Notes: a model not told the origin generated them from the sequence alone. 64,000 nucleotides of DNA from Micrococcus sp. 2A (GCF_039519235.1 NZ_CP154351.1:2046001-2110000), one strand, 5' to 3'. Positions 1 through 8,570 are shown, counted from the first letter of the stretch. Numbers and translations are program-made.

Positions 1-816
1 CGCGAGCGCTGCGTCCCCGTCCCGCAGTGCGTCCTGCGCCGCGCGGGAGACGAGCACGATCGAGGCGAGGCCCTGCGTGAGCGTGTCGTGGATGTCCCGC
101 GCCAGGCGCTCGCGCTCGGCGAGCGCACCCGCCGAGCGCTGGCTCGCCGCGAGGTCCGCGCGTGTCGCCCGCAGCGCCTCGGCCACGGCGCGCTGCCGCT
201 CGGACTCCTCGAGCAGGGCGCGGTAGGCCCCCGAGAGCACGAGCGCGACCACCGCCCCCACGAGGGGGCCGATCACGGCGGCGGGCCGCACCCCCTCGCC
301 GGCCGCGGCCATGCTCAGCCCCACGACGCCGGCCATGGCGAGCACGAGGAGGGTGCCCGCCACCCGGCCCAGGCGGCGGTGCCGTCCCGCGACGTGGCCG
401 GCCACGTGCAGCACCACGAAGAAGAGCGGGAACGCCACCCACGCGACGTCGGGGTGGTGCGCCACGAGCAGACCCCACAGCCCGAGCACGACGGCGAGCC
501 ACACGGCCGCCGCGCCCCGGCCGACGTCGGCCCCACGCCGCCAGCGCCGCCGCTCGACCACGGTGCCGGCCAGGTACACGGCGGCGAGCGCGACGGAGAG
601 GCCAACCAGCACGACGGTCGTGAACGGCCCGGGCGTCTGGCCGGCGCCTGCCGCGCGCACGCCCGCGAGCGCCCGGGCCAGCCCGACGGCGAGCATGGCC
701 GCGAAGGCCACGTGCAGGATCACGCGCAGACCCGCCAGCACCGCCGCGGTGCCCGACGGCTCACCGGCCTCGGCGACGGGGGCGGACGTCGTCGTCGGAG
801 GCGGGGTGCTGCTCAT
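1..816 (-). CDS. Sensor histidine kinase, NarL/HisKA_3 type, cut by left edge
   Basis: Reading the minus strand from the ATG at 816 gives 272 codons that remain open to the window edge, so this is the N-terminal part of a longer kinase. Several hydrophobic membrane segments span about residues 20-190. A short linker then leads to ERERLARDIHDTLTQG, the dimerisation/phosphoacceptor box of HisKA_3 kinases, with His243 as the expected phosphorylated residue. The HATPase domain lies outside the window. It would phosphorylate a NarL-type response regulator, presumably encoded further left. It diverges from an FtsX-type ABC transporter across an operator-rich gap, which suggests (inference) that the system controls that transporter. 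Confidence 0.85.
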   Translation of the reverse strand, partial: MSSTPPPTTTSAPVAEAGEPSGTAAVLAGLRVILHVAFAAMLAVGLARALAGVRAAGAGQTPGPFTTVVLVGLSVALAAVYLAGTVVERRRWRRGADVGRGAAAVWLAVVLGLWGLLVAHHPDVAWVAFPLFFVVLHVAGHVAGRHRRLGRVAGTLLVLAMAGVVGLSMAAAGEGVRPAAVIGPLVGAVVALVLSGAYRALLEESERQRAVAEALRATRADLAASQRSAGALAERERLARDIHDTLTQGLASIVLVSRAAQDALRDGDAALA

Positions 817-868
817 GCCGCCACCCTACGGCGGACGCCGCCGGCCCCCGCCCTCCGCCCCCCGAAGC

Positions 869-921
869 AGGTGTCACGAAACGTTGGTATCCGAGGCGGA
901 TTCCCACACATCGTGACACCT
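869..921. promoter_or_regulatory. Inverted repeat, possible operator
   Basis: AGGTGTCACGA at 869-879 is repeated as the exact reverse complement TCGTGACACCT at 911-921, with a 31-bp spacer. It sits between the divergent kinase and ABC permease genes, about 55 bp from the kinase start. It could be a paired regulator site or a hairpin; the sequence alone does not decide. Confidence 0.5.
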
Positions 922-941
922 CGTTCCGCAGGGGGTGGGGA

Positions 942-976
942 CGGGATCAACCGAAGGGTTGACCCGGGATCAACCG
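942..976. promoter_or_regulatory. Array of alternating TCAACC/GGTTGA half-sites
   Basis: CGGGATCAACCG occurs at 942-953 and again at 965-976. Between them lies GGTTGA (957-962) in the opposite orientation. This gives TCAACC-GAAG-GGTTGA and GGTTGA-CCCGGGA-TCAACC, two overlapping perfect palindromes. The 23-bp start-to-start spacing is close to two helical turns. It looks like a tandem operator for the ABC transporter; the binding protein is unknown. Confidence 0.45.
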
Positions 977-1010
977 TGGCGGTCGATGTGCGGACCGAGT
1001 CCCGGCGGGA

Positions 1011-1032
1011 GGCTGGAACAGACGTTCCAGCC
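1011..1032. promoter_or_regulatory. Perfect palindrome with GAAC-N4-GTTC core
   Basis: GGCTGGAAC-AGAC-GTTCCAGCC is a 9-bp-arm palindrome about 58 bp before the permease start codon. Its core matches the GAAC-N4-GTTC core of actinobacterial LexA boxes, but the outer bases (TGGAAC rather than TCGAAC) differ. It could instead be a TetR-type operator or a leader hairpin. Confidence 0.4.
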
Positions 1033-1090
1033 GGGCGGGAGGCGCCTCCTCCTCCCCGGCGCGACACCCCTCATCGAAAGGACGCGCACC

Positions 1091-2266
1091 ATGTTCCTCG
1101 CCCTGCGAGACCTGCGCTTCGCCACCGGCCGCTTCGCCCTCATGGGCTGCGTGGTGGCGCTGATCTCCCTGCTCCTCGTCATGCTCTCCGGCCTCACCGG
1201 GGGTCTCGCCCACCAGAACACCGCCGCGCTGGACTCGTTCGAGGAGCAGGGCGTGCAACGGATCGTGTTCGGCGGCGCCTCAGGCCAGGAGCCCACCGCT
1301 GACTTCACGCAGTCCGAGTTCACCACCGCCCACCGGGACGCGTGGGCGGCCACCGACGGCGTCGCCGCCGTCGAGCCCGCCGGCGTGAGCCAGGGCCGGC
1401 TCGTGGGCCTCGAGCACGCGGTCGAGCCCGCGCCCGGCGCCCTCGCCCCGGCCGACGGCGTCACCCGCGTGGACACGGACGGCGTGCCGACCACCGGCGT
1501 CGCGTCGGCCTCCCTGCTCGGGCTCGAGGCCGGCTCCCCGCACGCCCCCGCCGGCCTGGCCGAGGGCACCGTGGTCCTCTCCCAGTCCCTCGCCGATGAG
1601 CTGCACCAGGGCGAGGGCGGCACCATCACCTCCTCCGGCGTGCCGCTGACCGTGGTCGACGTCGTCGCGGACTCCTACTACTCCCACACCCCCGTGGCGT
1701 GGGTGACCACGCGCGACTGGGCCGCCCTGGCCCACTCGGACGACGCCGACGTGATCGGCACCGTGGGCCTGGCCTCGTTCGACGCCGGCGCGGACGCCGA
1801 CGCGGTGACCACCGCGGCCGACGACGCCGCCCACACCACCGCCGCCACCGTGCAGGGCTCCTACAACGCCCTGCCGGCCTACACGTCCGAGCACGGCTCG
1901 CTCGTGCTGATGCAGGGCTTCCTCTACGGCATCTCGGCCCTCGTGGTCATCGCGTTCCTCTCCATCTGGACGGTGCAGCGCACCCGCGAGATCGCCGTCC
2001 TCAAGGCCCTCGGCGGCTCCACGGGATGGGTCCTGCGCGACGCGCTCACCCAGGCGGCCTTCGTCCTCTCCGTGGGCGTGCTCGTCGGCACCGCGGCCGC
2101 GTTCGGCCTCGGCCTCGTGGCGGCGAACGTCGCGCCGTTCATCGTGGACCCCGCCACCGTCCTGGTCCCCGCGGCCGGCGTCCTCGTGCTCGGCATGCTC
2201 GGCGCCGCGCTGGCCGTGGCCCGCGTGACCCGCGTGGACCCGCTCACCGCGCTCGGCGGCAACTGA
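1091..2266 (+). CDS. ABC transporter permease, FtsX/MacB type
   Basis: A 391-residue membrane protein. A first hydrophobic helix (about residues 12-37) is followed by a large extracytoplasmic domain, then three helices in the C-terminal third. The segment VQRTREIAVLKALGGS after the second helix is the characteristic FtsX-domain loop. The family works as a mechanotransmission or export permease with a LolD/MacB-type ATPase, encoded next. The ATG at 1091 is chosen because AAAGGA lies just upstream and the first helix begins soon after; an earlier in-frame start would add an unconserved arginine-rich leader. Possible operators lie at 869-1032. Confidence 0.85.
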   Translation: MFLALRDLRFATGRFALMGCVVALISLLLVMLSGLTGGLAHQNTAALDSFEEQGVQRIVFGGASGQEPTADFTQSEFTTAHRDAWAATDGVAAVEPAGVSQGRLVGLEHAVEPAPGALAPADGVTRVDTDGVPTTGVASASLLGLEAGSPHAPAGLAEGTVVLSQSLADELHQGEGGTITSSGVPLTVVDVVADSYYSHTPVAWVTTRDWAALAHSDDADVIGTVGLASFDAGADADAVTTAADDAAHTTAATVQGSYNALPAYTSEHGSLVLMQGFLYGISALVVIAFLSIWTVQRTREIAVLKALGGSTGWVLRDALTQAAFVLSVGVLVGTAAAFGLGLVAANVAPFIVDPATVLVPAAGVLVLGMLGAALAVARVTRVDPLTALGGN

Positions 2267-2323
2267 GCCACGCCCCGCCACCGCCGCCCGCTCCCCCACA
2301 CGCCTGCCCGGAAGGACCCCCTC

Positions 2324-3115
2324 ATGAGCACCGCCGCCACCGACCTCCGTCTCACCGCCGCCGATGAGAGCTCCGCCGACCTCGATGCCCTGCGCACCCC
2401 CGCCGCCGCGGCCGCCCGTCCCGGGGCCACCCCCGCGCTCTCCGTGCGGGACGCCGTCCTCGAGTACCCGGACGGGGACAACGGCGTGCTGCGCGCCCTC
2501 GACGGCGTGTCCCTCGACCTCCTCCCCGGCTCCTACACCGCGATGGTCGGCCCGTCCGGCTCCGGCAAGTCCTCCCTCCTGGCCGTGGCAGCAGGCCTCA
2601 TCACGCCGACGTCGGGCACCGTGACCGTGGCCGGCCGTGAGATCACGGGCCTGACCCGCGGCGAGCGCACCGCCCTGCGCGGCAAGGAGATCGGGATGAT
2701 CTTCCAGCAGCCCAACCTGATCGCCTCGCTCACGGCCCGCGAGCAGCTCGAGCTGACCGTGCACCTGGACGAGGACGCCACGCGGGCGGACAAGAAGGCC
2801 GCACGGTCCCGGGCCATGGAGCTGCTCGAACGCGTGGACCTGGCCGGCCAGGCGGACCAGCGCCCGCACCAGCTCTCGGGCGGCCAGCGCCAGCGCGTGA
2901 ACATCGTCCGCGCCCTCATGGCCTCCCCCGCCCTGCTGCTCGTGGACGAGCCCACGTCCGCGCTGGACCGCGAGCGCTCGGCCGCCGTCGTCGCCCTCCT
3001 CGGAGAGCTGACCCGGGACGCGGGCGTGGCCACCCTCATGGTCACGCACGACCATGAGTTCCTCTCGGCGACGGACCGGACGCTGACCATGGTGGACGGG
3101 CGGCTGCAGGACTGA
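2324..3115 (+). CDS. ABC transporter ATP-binding protein, MacB/LolD-like
   Basis: A 263-residue ATPase. Walker [10 protein letters not shown] is at residues 76-84, the Q-loop is within IFQQPN, the signature is LSGGQ, and Walker B is [12 protein letters not shown] followed by the H-loop VTHD. The first 38 residues are a family-atypical Ala/Asp-rich tail. It lies 57 bp after the FtsX-like permease with its own GGAAGG ribosome site, so the two form a two-gene operon. The substrate is not evident; such pairs export peptides, lipids or drugs. Confidence 0.9.
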   Translation: MSTAATDLRLTAADESSADLDALRTPAAAAARPGATPALSVRDAVLEYPDGDNGVLRALDGVSLDLLPGSYTAMVGPSGSGKSSLLAVAAGLITPTSGTVTVAGREITGLTRGERTALRGKEIGMIFQQPNLIASLTAREQLELTVHLDEDATRADKKAARSRAMELLERVDLAGQADQRPHQLSGGQRQRVNIVRALMASPALLLVDEPTSALDRERSAAVVALLGELTRDAGVATLMVTHDHEFLSATDRTLTMVDGRLQD

Positions 3116-3136
3116 CCCTCCTCTCCCTCGACGCAT

Positions 3137-3163
3137 GCCCCGGACGCCTCCTACGTCCGGGGC
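3137..3163. terminator. Hairpin after ABC operon
   Basis: GCCCCGGACG (3137-3146) pairs perfectly with CGTCCGGGGC (3154-3163) around a 7-nt loop, 21 bp after the ATPase stop codon. There is no T-tract. It ends just before the -10 hexamer of the next gene. Confidence 0.55.
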
Positions 3164-3181
3164 CGTCGCTAGGGTGGGGCC

Positions 3182-4225
3182 ATGACCCAGACCCCCGCCG
3201 CCCCCGCCGGTCAGACCTTCGCCCTCGCCGACGCCGTCGAGCTCGTCCACGTCACCCGCAACGGGTTCGTGGAGTCCCGCACGGCCGGCGCCGCCGTCGT
3301 GACCGGCCCGGACGGCGAGGTGCTCGCCGCGCTCGGCCCCGTGGACGCGCTGATCTACCCGCGGTCCACGCTCAAGCCGTTCCAGGCCATCGCCTCGCTG
3401 CGCCACGGCGCGGACCTGGAGGGCGAGCAGCTGGCCCTGGCGTGCGGCTCGCACCGCGGCACCGCCCGCCACCGGGACGTCGCGCAGGGCGTGCTCGAGG
3501 CCGCCGGACTGGGCGAGGACGCCCTGCAGTGCCCGCCGGCATGGCCGGCCGACGCGGACGAGATCCTGCGCGCGGTGGCGGACGTGGAGCATCGCGCGGC
3601 CAAGACACCGCTGGCCTACAACTGCTCGGGCAAGCACGCCGGCTTCCTCTCGGCGTGCGTCGCCTCGGGGCACGACGTCGGCACGTACCTCGAGCTGGAC
3701 CACCCCCTCCAGGCGGAGGTCACCAGGGTCATCGAGGAGTACTGCGGCGAGCCCGTGGCCCACGTGGGCGTGGACGGATGCGGCGCCCCGGCCGCCGTCG
3801 TGTCCCTGGCAGGGCTGGCACGCGGCATCGGGAAGGTGGCCGGCGCCCCCGGCCGCCGCGACGCCGAGATGCACGCGGCCTCCGTGGCGAACGCGATGCT
3901 CGAGCACCCGTGGGCCGTGCAGGCGCCGGGCCGGGCGAACACCGTGGTCATGGAGGAGCTCGGACTGATCGCCAAGCTCGGTGCGGACGGCGTCCTCGTG
4001 ATGGGCGCCCCGGACGGCACCGCCGCGGCCGTCAAGGCGCTCGACGGCGGCGACCGCGCTGGCACGCTCGTCGCGCTGGCCCTGCTGGCGCACGTCGCCC
4101 CCGAGCACGTGGACCACGAGCGCCTCACCGCGGTGCTGCCCCGCGTCGTGCCGCCGATCGAGGGCGGCGGGAAGCAGGTCGGCTCCATCCGCCTGGCCCG
4201 GCCCGTGCTCGAGCTGCTCGACTGA
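3182..4225 (+). CDS. L-asparaginase II family protein
   Basis: A 347-residue protein of the asparaginase II family (Rhizobium etli type, PF06089), which hydrolyses asparagine to aspartate and ammonia and is unrelated to the E. coli enzymes. Recognised from YPRSTLKPFQ, ACGSHRGTARH and YNCSGKHAGFL, with GVDGCGAPA further on. No signal peptide, so cytoplasmic. TAGGGT at 3170-3175 ends six bases before the ATG and no ribosome site is visible, which points to a leaderless transcript. The stop codon overlaps the next start by one base, so translation is probably coupled. Confidence 0.88.
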   Translation: MTQTPAAPAGQTFALADAVELVHVTRNGFVESRTAGAAVVTGPDGEVLAALGPVDALIYPRSTLKPFQAIASLRHGADLEGEQLALACGSHRGTARHRDVAQGVLEAAGLGEDALQCPPAWPADADEILRAVADVEHRAAKTPLAYNCSGKHAGFLSACVASGHDVGTYLELDHPLQAEVTRVIEEYCGEPVAHVGVDGCGAPAAVVSLAGLARGIGKVAGAPGRRDAEMHAASVANAMLEHPWAVQAPGRANTVVMEELGLIAKLGADGVLVMGAPDGTAAAVKALDGGDRAGTLVALALLAHVAPEHVDHERLTAVLPRVVPPIEGGGKQVGSIRLARPVLELLD

Positions 4226-4626
4226 TGACCGCCGGCTCCGTCCCCCGCCGCCGCGTGCCCGTCGTCGAGGGCCACGCGGCGCTCACCGCGTGGGCCCGCG
4301 CGCACGACGAGGACCCCGCCGCCGCGGCCGCCCTCCCGCGCTCGACGCGCGCTATGGCGGTCCGCTTCGCCCTGGAGGAGCTCGCCACGCGCGTGCCCGG
4401 CAACTCGGTGGAGGTGCGGGTGCCGCCGTTCGGCGTGGCCCAGTGCCTGCCCGGGCCTCGGCACACGCGCGGCACCCCGCCGAACGCGGTGGAGATGGAC
4501 GCCGTGACATGGCTGTCCCTGGCGACGGGCCTGACCGCGTGGGGGGCCGCCGTCGAGAGCGGGGCCGTACGCGCCTCGGGCGTCCGCGCCGACCTGGCCG
4601 GGCACCTGCCGCTGATCCGGCCGTGA
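4225..4626 (+). CDS. Sterol-carrier-family (SCP-like) protein
   Basis: A 133-residue cytoplasmic protein that starts on the A of the asparaginase stop (TGATG overlap). The segment VRVPPFGVAQCLPG, followed by RGTPPNAVEMDAVTWLSLATG, is typical of the small actinobacterial SCP-like proteins annotated as sterol carrier family. These have a lipid-binding-type fold, but bacterial family members have no established ligand. Coupling to the asparaginase gene is clear; a functional link is not. Confidence 0.75.
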   Translation: MTAGSVPRRRVPVVEGHAALTAWARAHDEDPAAAAALPRSTRAMAVRFALEELATRVPGNSVEVRVPPFGVAQCLPGPRHTRGTPPNAVEMDAVTWLSLATGLTAWGAAVESGAVRASGVRADLAGHLPLIRP

Positions 4627-4705
4627 GACGCGCGGTGCGCCACGTCACCCGCGAGGCGAGATCGCCGCGACGTGCCCCGTCCGCCCGCTCGATAGACTGG
4701 CCCGC

Positions 4706-5173
4706 ATGACATCCGGCTCCGAGCCAACCCCCGTCTCCCCGCGCGCCCACGCGGGGGCCTCCGACCGGCACCCGTACGTCGTCCGCCGCGCCCCCCGCCT
4801 GGCCGCGGTGCTCACCCTGGCCGGCGTGCTGGGCCTGCTGGCCGCCCTCGCGATCACGGCTGTCGTGCACGCCTCCCCCACCCCCGTGGCGGACCCGTAC
4901 TCGGGCCAGCCCGTGACGTTCGGCACCACCTTCGGCTACATGGCGCTCGCGTGCCTCGTGGCGGCGGCGCTGCTCGGTCTGCTGGCGTGGCTGCTGATGG
5001 ACCGCCGCTCGCGCACCACCGTCCGCACCGTGGTGCTCGAGCGCACGGACGACCCCGCGCAGGCGGACGTCAGCCTGAACCGCCTCGAGGCGGACGCGCT
5101 CCGTCGTCGTGAATCCGGCACCTCCCTCCCCGAGGACCCGGCCGCCCCCGCCGAAAGGACCCCCCAGCAGTGA
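4706..5173 (+). CDS. Two-TM membrane protein upstream of purF
   Basis: A 155-residue protein of unknown function. A polar N-terminus is followed by a helix at about residues 31-57, an extracytoplasmic loop, a second helix at about residues 72-95, and an acidic cytoplasmic tail ending in Pro/Glu-rich sequence. TAGACT at 4693-4698 ends seven bases before the ATG with no ribosome site, so it probably starts a leaderless transcript that also carries purF, whose GTG start overlaps this stop codon. Confidence 0.75.
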   Translation: MTSGSEPTPVSPRAHAGASDRHPYVVRRAPRLAAVLTLAGVLGLLAALAITAVVHASPTPVADPYSGQPVTFGTTFGYMALACLVAAALLGLLAWLLMDRRSRTTVRTVVLERTDDPAQADVSLNRLEADALRRRESGTSLPEDPAAPAERTPQQ

Positions 5174-6786
5174 TCTCCGCACGCACGAAGCGTGGCGACG
5201 GCCGCCTCACGGCCGCCCTCGACCCCCAGGACGCCGGCCCCCAGGACGAATGCGGCGTGTTCGGCGTCTGGGCGCCGGGCGAGGAGGTCGCGAAGCTGAC
5301 CTACTACGGCCTCTACGCGCTGCAGCACCGCGGCCAGGAGTCCGCCGGCATCGCCGTCTCGGACGGCAAGCGCATCGCCGTGTACAAGGACATGGGCCTG
5401 GTGTCCCAGGTGTTCGACGAGAACACCCTCACGGCGCTGACCGGCTCGATGGCCGTGGGCCACTGCCGCTACTCCACCACCGGCGTGAACAAGTGGGCCA
5501 ACGCCCAGCCCACCCTCGGGGCCACCGCCGACGACGGCACCGTGGCCCTGGCGCACAACGGCAACCTCGTGAACTCCGCCGAGCTGCTGCGCATGGTCCA
5601 GGCCGCGGAGGGCCGACACACCCACGGCGAGATGAAGCAGGGCAACACCACGGACACCGCCCTGGTGACCGCGCTGCTGCACGGCGAGGAGGGCAAGAGC
5701 CTCGAGGAGACCGCCCTCGAGCTGCTCCCGAAGATCCGCGGCGCCTACTGCTTCGTGTTCATGGACGAGCACACCCTCTACGCCGCGCGCGACCCGCACG
5801 GCGTCCGCCCGCTCGTGCTCGGCCGCCTCGAGCGCGGCTGGGTCGTGGCCTCCGAGCAGTCCGCCCTGGCCACCGTGGGCGCCTCCTTCATCCGCGAGGT
5901 GGAGCCGGGCGAGATGATCGCCATCGACGCGGACGGCATCCGCTCCACCCGCTTCGCCGACCCCACCCCGGCCGGCTGCGTCTTCGAGTACGTCTACCTC
6001 GCCCGCCCGGACGCCGCGATCAACGGCCGCTCCGTGTACGAGTCCCGCGTGGAGATGGGCCGCCGGCTGGCCCTCGAGCACCCGGTGGAGGCCGACGTCG
6101 TGATCCCCGTGCCGGAGTCCGGCACGCCGGCCGCCGTGGGCTACGCGGAGGCGTCCGGGATCCCGTTCCGGCAGGGCTTCGTGAAGAACGCCTACGTGGG
6201 CCGCACGTTCATCCAGCCGTCGCAGACGCTGCGGCAGCTCGGCATCCGCCTCAAGCTCAACGTGCAGTCCTCCGTGGTCTCGGGCAAGCGCGTGGTGGTG
6301 GTGGACGACTCGATCGTGCGCGGCAACACGCAGCGCGCCGTGGTCCGGATGCTCAAGGAGGCCGGCGCCGCCGAGGTGCACGTGAAGATCTCCTCCCCGC
6401 CCGTGAAGTGGCCGTGCTTCTACGGCATCGACTTCGCCACGCGCGCCGAGCTGATCGCCAACGGCGCGGGCGTGGCGGAGATCGCCTCCTCGATCGGCGC
6501 CGACTCGCTGGCCTACATCAGCGAGGACGGCATGATCGAGGCCACCGAGCAGCCGCGCGAGCGCCTCTGCACCGCGTGCTTCACGGGCACGTACCCCATC
6601 GAGCTGGCCGACGAGAAGCAGCGCGGCAAGGCCGTGCTCGAGGACAGCCCGATCACCGCCGAGGCCACCGAGGTGGTGGACGCAGACGGCTCCGGCACCA
6701 CCACCGTGGCCTCCACCGGGTGCGAGCCCGGCCCCGACTCCGACGACGAAGCCCTCCTCACCGAGACGGACAGGACCCCGCTGTGA
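5170..6786 (+). CDS. purF: Amidophosphoribosyltransferase
   Basis: First committed enzyme of de novo purine synthesis: PRPP and glutamine give 5-phosphoribosylamine. A 27-residue propeptide ends at DECGVFG, so Cys28 becomes the N-terminal nucleophile of the glutaminase domain after processing. ALQHRGQESAG follows. The C-terminal phosphoribosyltransferase domain carries the PRPP loop VVVVDDSIVRGNT. A polar tail of about 45 residues extends beyond the core. The GTG start overlaps the preceding stop (GTGA) and follows AAAGGA. It in turn overlaps purM by four bases, forming a tight purine operon. Confidence 0.97.
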   Translation: MISARTKRGDGRLTAALDPQDAGPQDECGVFGVWAPGEEVAKLTYYGLYALQHRGQESAGIAVSDGKRIAVYKDMGLVSQVFDENTLTALTGSMAVGHCRYSTTGVNKWANAQPTLGATADDGTVALAHNGNLVNSAELLRMVQAAEGRHTHGEMKQGNTTDTALVTALLHGEEGKSLEETALELLPKIRGAYCFVFMDEHTLYAARDPHGVRPLVLGRLERGWVVASEQSALATVGASFIREVEPGEMIAIDADGIRSTRFADPTPAGCVFEYVYLARPDAAINGRSVYESRVEMGRRLALEHPVEADVVIPVPESGTPAAVGYAEASGIPFRQGFVKNAYVGRTFIQPSQTLRQLGIRLKLNVQSSVVSGKRVVVVDDSIVRGNTQRAVVRMLKEAGAAEVHVKISSPPVKWPCFYGIDFATRAELIANGAGVAEIASSIGADSLAYISEDGMIEATEQPRERLCTACFTGTYPIELADEKQRGKAVLEDSPITAEATEVVDADGSGTTTVASTGCEPGPDSDDEALLTETDRTPL

Positions 6787-7952
6787 CCGACGCCCAGAAC
6801 ACCGCCCCCGCCGCGCAGGACGCCGCCCCCATCACCTACGCCGCCGCCGGCGTGGACGTGGAGGCGGGCGACCGCGCCGTCGAGCTCATGAAGGGCGCCG
6901 TGAAGGCGACCCACACGCCCGAGGTGCTGGGCGGCGTCGGCGGCTTCGCCGGCATGTGGGACGCCTCCGCGCTCACCGCCTACCGCAAGCCACTGCTGGC
7001 CACGTCCACGGACGGCGTCGGCACGAAGGTGGCCATCGCCCAGGCCCTCGACAAGCACGACACCATCGGCCAGGACCTCGTGGGCATGGTGGTGGACGAC
7101 ATCGTGGTGGTCGGCGCCACGCCGCTCTTCATGACCGACTACATCGCGTGCGGCAAGGTCGTGCCCGAGCGCATCGCGGACATCGTGCGCGGCGTGGCCG
7201 AGGGCTGCCGACTGGCCGACACGGCGCTCGTGGGCGGCGAGACCGCCGAGCACCCGGGTCTGCTGGGCGTGGACGAGTACGACGTGGCCGGCGCGGCGAC
7301 CGGCGTGGTCGAGGCGGACATGGTGCTCGGCCCCGAGCGCGTGCAGTCCGGGGACGTGGTGATCGCCATGGCCTCCTCCGGCATCCACTCCAACGGCTAC
7401 TCCCTGGTGCGGCGCGTGGTGAACGCGGCCGGCTGGCAGCTGGACCGCGAGGTCTCCGAGCTCGGCCGCACCCTCGGCGAGGAGCTCCTCGAGCCCACCC
7501 GCATCTACACGCGGGCGTGCCTGGACCTCGTGACCCGCCTCAACGGGCACGACGGCGGCGCCGACCTCCCCGTGCGCGCCTTCAGCCACGTGACCGGCGG
7601 CGGCCTCGCGGCCAACCTCGCGCGGGTGCTCCCCCAGGGCCTCATGGCCACCGTGGAGCGCGACACGTGGGCGCTGCCCCCCGTGTTCCGCCTCGTGGGC
7701 GAGCTGGGCCGGGTGCCCCAGGCGGACCTGGAGCGCACGCTCAACCTCGGTGTGGGCATGGTGGCCGTGGTGGACGAGGAGGTGGCCGGCAAGGCGATCT
7801 CCGCCCTGCTGGACGCCGGGATCGACGCGTGGGAGATGGGCCGGATCGGCCGGATCACGGACGAGGCGCAGGCCGCCGGCGAGGACTACGTGCAGGGCGC
7901 CAAGGGCGTCGACGGCGGCGCGGTCCTGATGCGCGGCGCCTACGCGGGCTGA
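6783..7952 (+). CDS. purM: Phosphoribosylformylglycinamidine cyclo-ligase
   Basis: AIR synthetase, fifth step of purine synthesis: ATP-dependent ring closure of FGAM to AIR. The 389-residue protein shows TYAAAGVDVEAGDRAV, TSTDGVGTKV, GMVVDDIVVVGATPLFMTDY and GGETAEHPG, all hallmarks of the PurM/ThiL fold. The GTG start at 6783 overlaps the purF stop (GTGA), so translation is coupled. The first 18 residues are an Ala/Pro-rich extension. A long hairpin array follows the stop. Confidence 0.96.
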   Translation: MTDAQNTAPAAQDAAPITYAAAGVDVEAGDRAVELMKGAVKATHTPEVLGGVGGFAGMWDASALTAYRKPLLATSTDGVGTKVAIAQALDKHDTIGQDLVGMVVDDIVVVGATPLFMTDYIACGKVVPERIADIVRGVAEGCRLADTALVGGETAEHPGLLGVDEYDVAGAATGVVEADMVLGPERVQSGDVVIAMASSGIHSNGYSLVRRVVNAAGWQLDREVSELGRTLGEELLEPTRIYTRACLDLVTRLNGHDGGADLPVRAFSHVTGGGLAANLARVLPQGLMATVERDTWALPPVFRLVGELGRVPQADLERTLNLGVGMVAVVDEEVAGKAISALLDAGIDAWEMGRIGRITDEAQAAGEDYVQGAKGVDGGAVLMRGAYAG

Positions 7953-7960
7953 TTCCCACA

Positions 7961-8042
7961 GCCCCACGCAAGGAGCCCTGCGTCGGTGCCGCTGTCCCGG
8001 TGAGACAGCAGCGACCACGCAGGGCTCGTCCGGGTGTGGGGC
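7961..8042. terminator. Three-level nested hairpin between convergent genes
   Basis: Three stems nest inside each other: GCCCCAC (7961-7967) with GTGGGGC (8036-8042), AGCCCTGCGT (7974-7983) with ACGCAGGGCT (8017-8026), and GCTGTC (7991-7996) with GACAGC (8004-8009). It lies between purM and the convergent membrane gene, abutting the latter's stop codon, and probably terminates both transcripts. Confidence 0.65.
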
Positions 8043-8570
8043 TCAGTCCGTCCGGGCCAGGAGGTGGCGCGCCGCCAGCACGATCATCGCGATGACGGTG
8101 AGGATGAGCATCCCGTCCACGGCGACGTAGGCATAGTGCCAGAGCGATCCGCCGTCGTCGATGCCGGCGAGGACCATGTCCGTGCGGCGGTTGAGGAACG
8201 GGCGGATGGCGATCACCTTGATCGCGAGCAGCGCCGTGGCCGCGAGGCCAGCGAGCCACAGCCGGCCGGACCCGGCCGTGATGCCGCGCGGCCGCCCGAG
8301 GGCCTTGACGAGGGAGAGCACGAGCACGGCCGCGAGCGCGATCTCCACCATGTTCATCGCGAAGAACACGCGGCGCCCGATGCCGAGGCCCAGCGGGATG
8401 GTGATGCCCGGGGCGGTGAACTTCAACGGCGCCTCGATCAGCGAGATGCCGGTGAGCAATCCGAGCCAGATCGCCGGGATCGCGAAGATCAGCGCCCGTG
8501 CCCAGACGGGCCCGCCCGCGGAGGGCGAGAGGGTCCGGGAGGTGCGGGGGGCGGCGGCGCGGGTGTCCAT
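8043..8570 (-). CDS. Four-TM integral membrane protein, unknown function
   Basis: A 175-residue protein with about four hydrophobic helices (LIFAIPAIWLGLLTGISLI; then helices near residues 60, 95 and 150) and a short polar N-terminus. No catalytic motif is visible. The ATG at 8570 is preferred over an upstream in-frame start because TAGCCT (minus strand, plus coordinates 8578-8583) ends seven bases before it, as in other leaderless genes here. The upstream alternative would overlap the sirtuin gene's 3' end. Confidence 0.7.
   Translation of the reverse strand: MDTRAAAPRTSRTLSPSAGGPVWARALIFAIPAIWLGLLTGISLIEAPLKFTAPGITIPLGLGIGRRVFFAMNMVEIALAAVLVLSLVKALGRPRGITAGSGRLWLAGLAATALLAIKVIAIRPFLNRRTDMVLAGIDDGGSLWHYAYVAVDGMLILTVIAMIVLAARHLLARTD

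Noticed and set aside
1280..4117. A 945-codon minus-strand open frame
   Set aside because: It opposes the ABC permease, ATPase and asparaginase genes, all with intact family motifs; composition is that of an antisense shadow.
4627..4705. Possible small gene or riboswitch upstream of purF operon
   Set aside because: Only 79 bases, no convincing open frame or purine-riboswitch core, and a leaderless promoter occupies its end.
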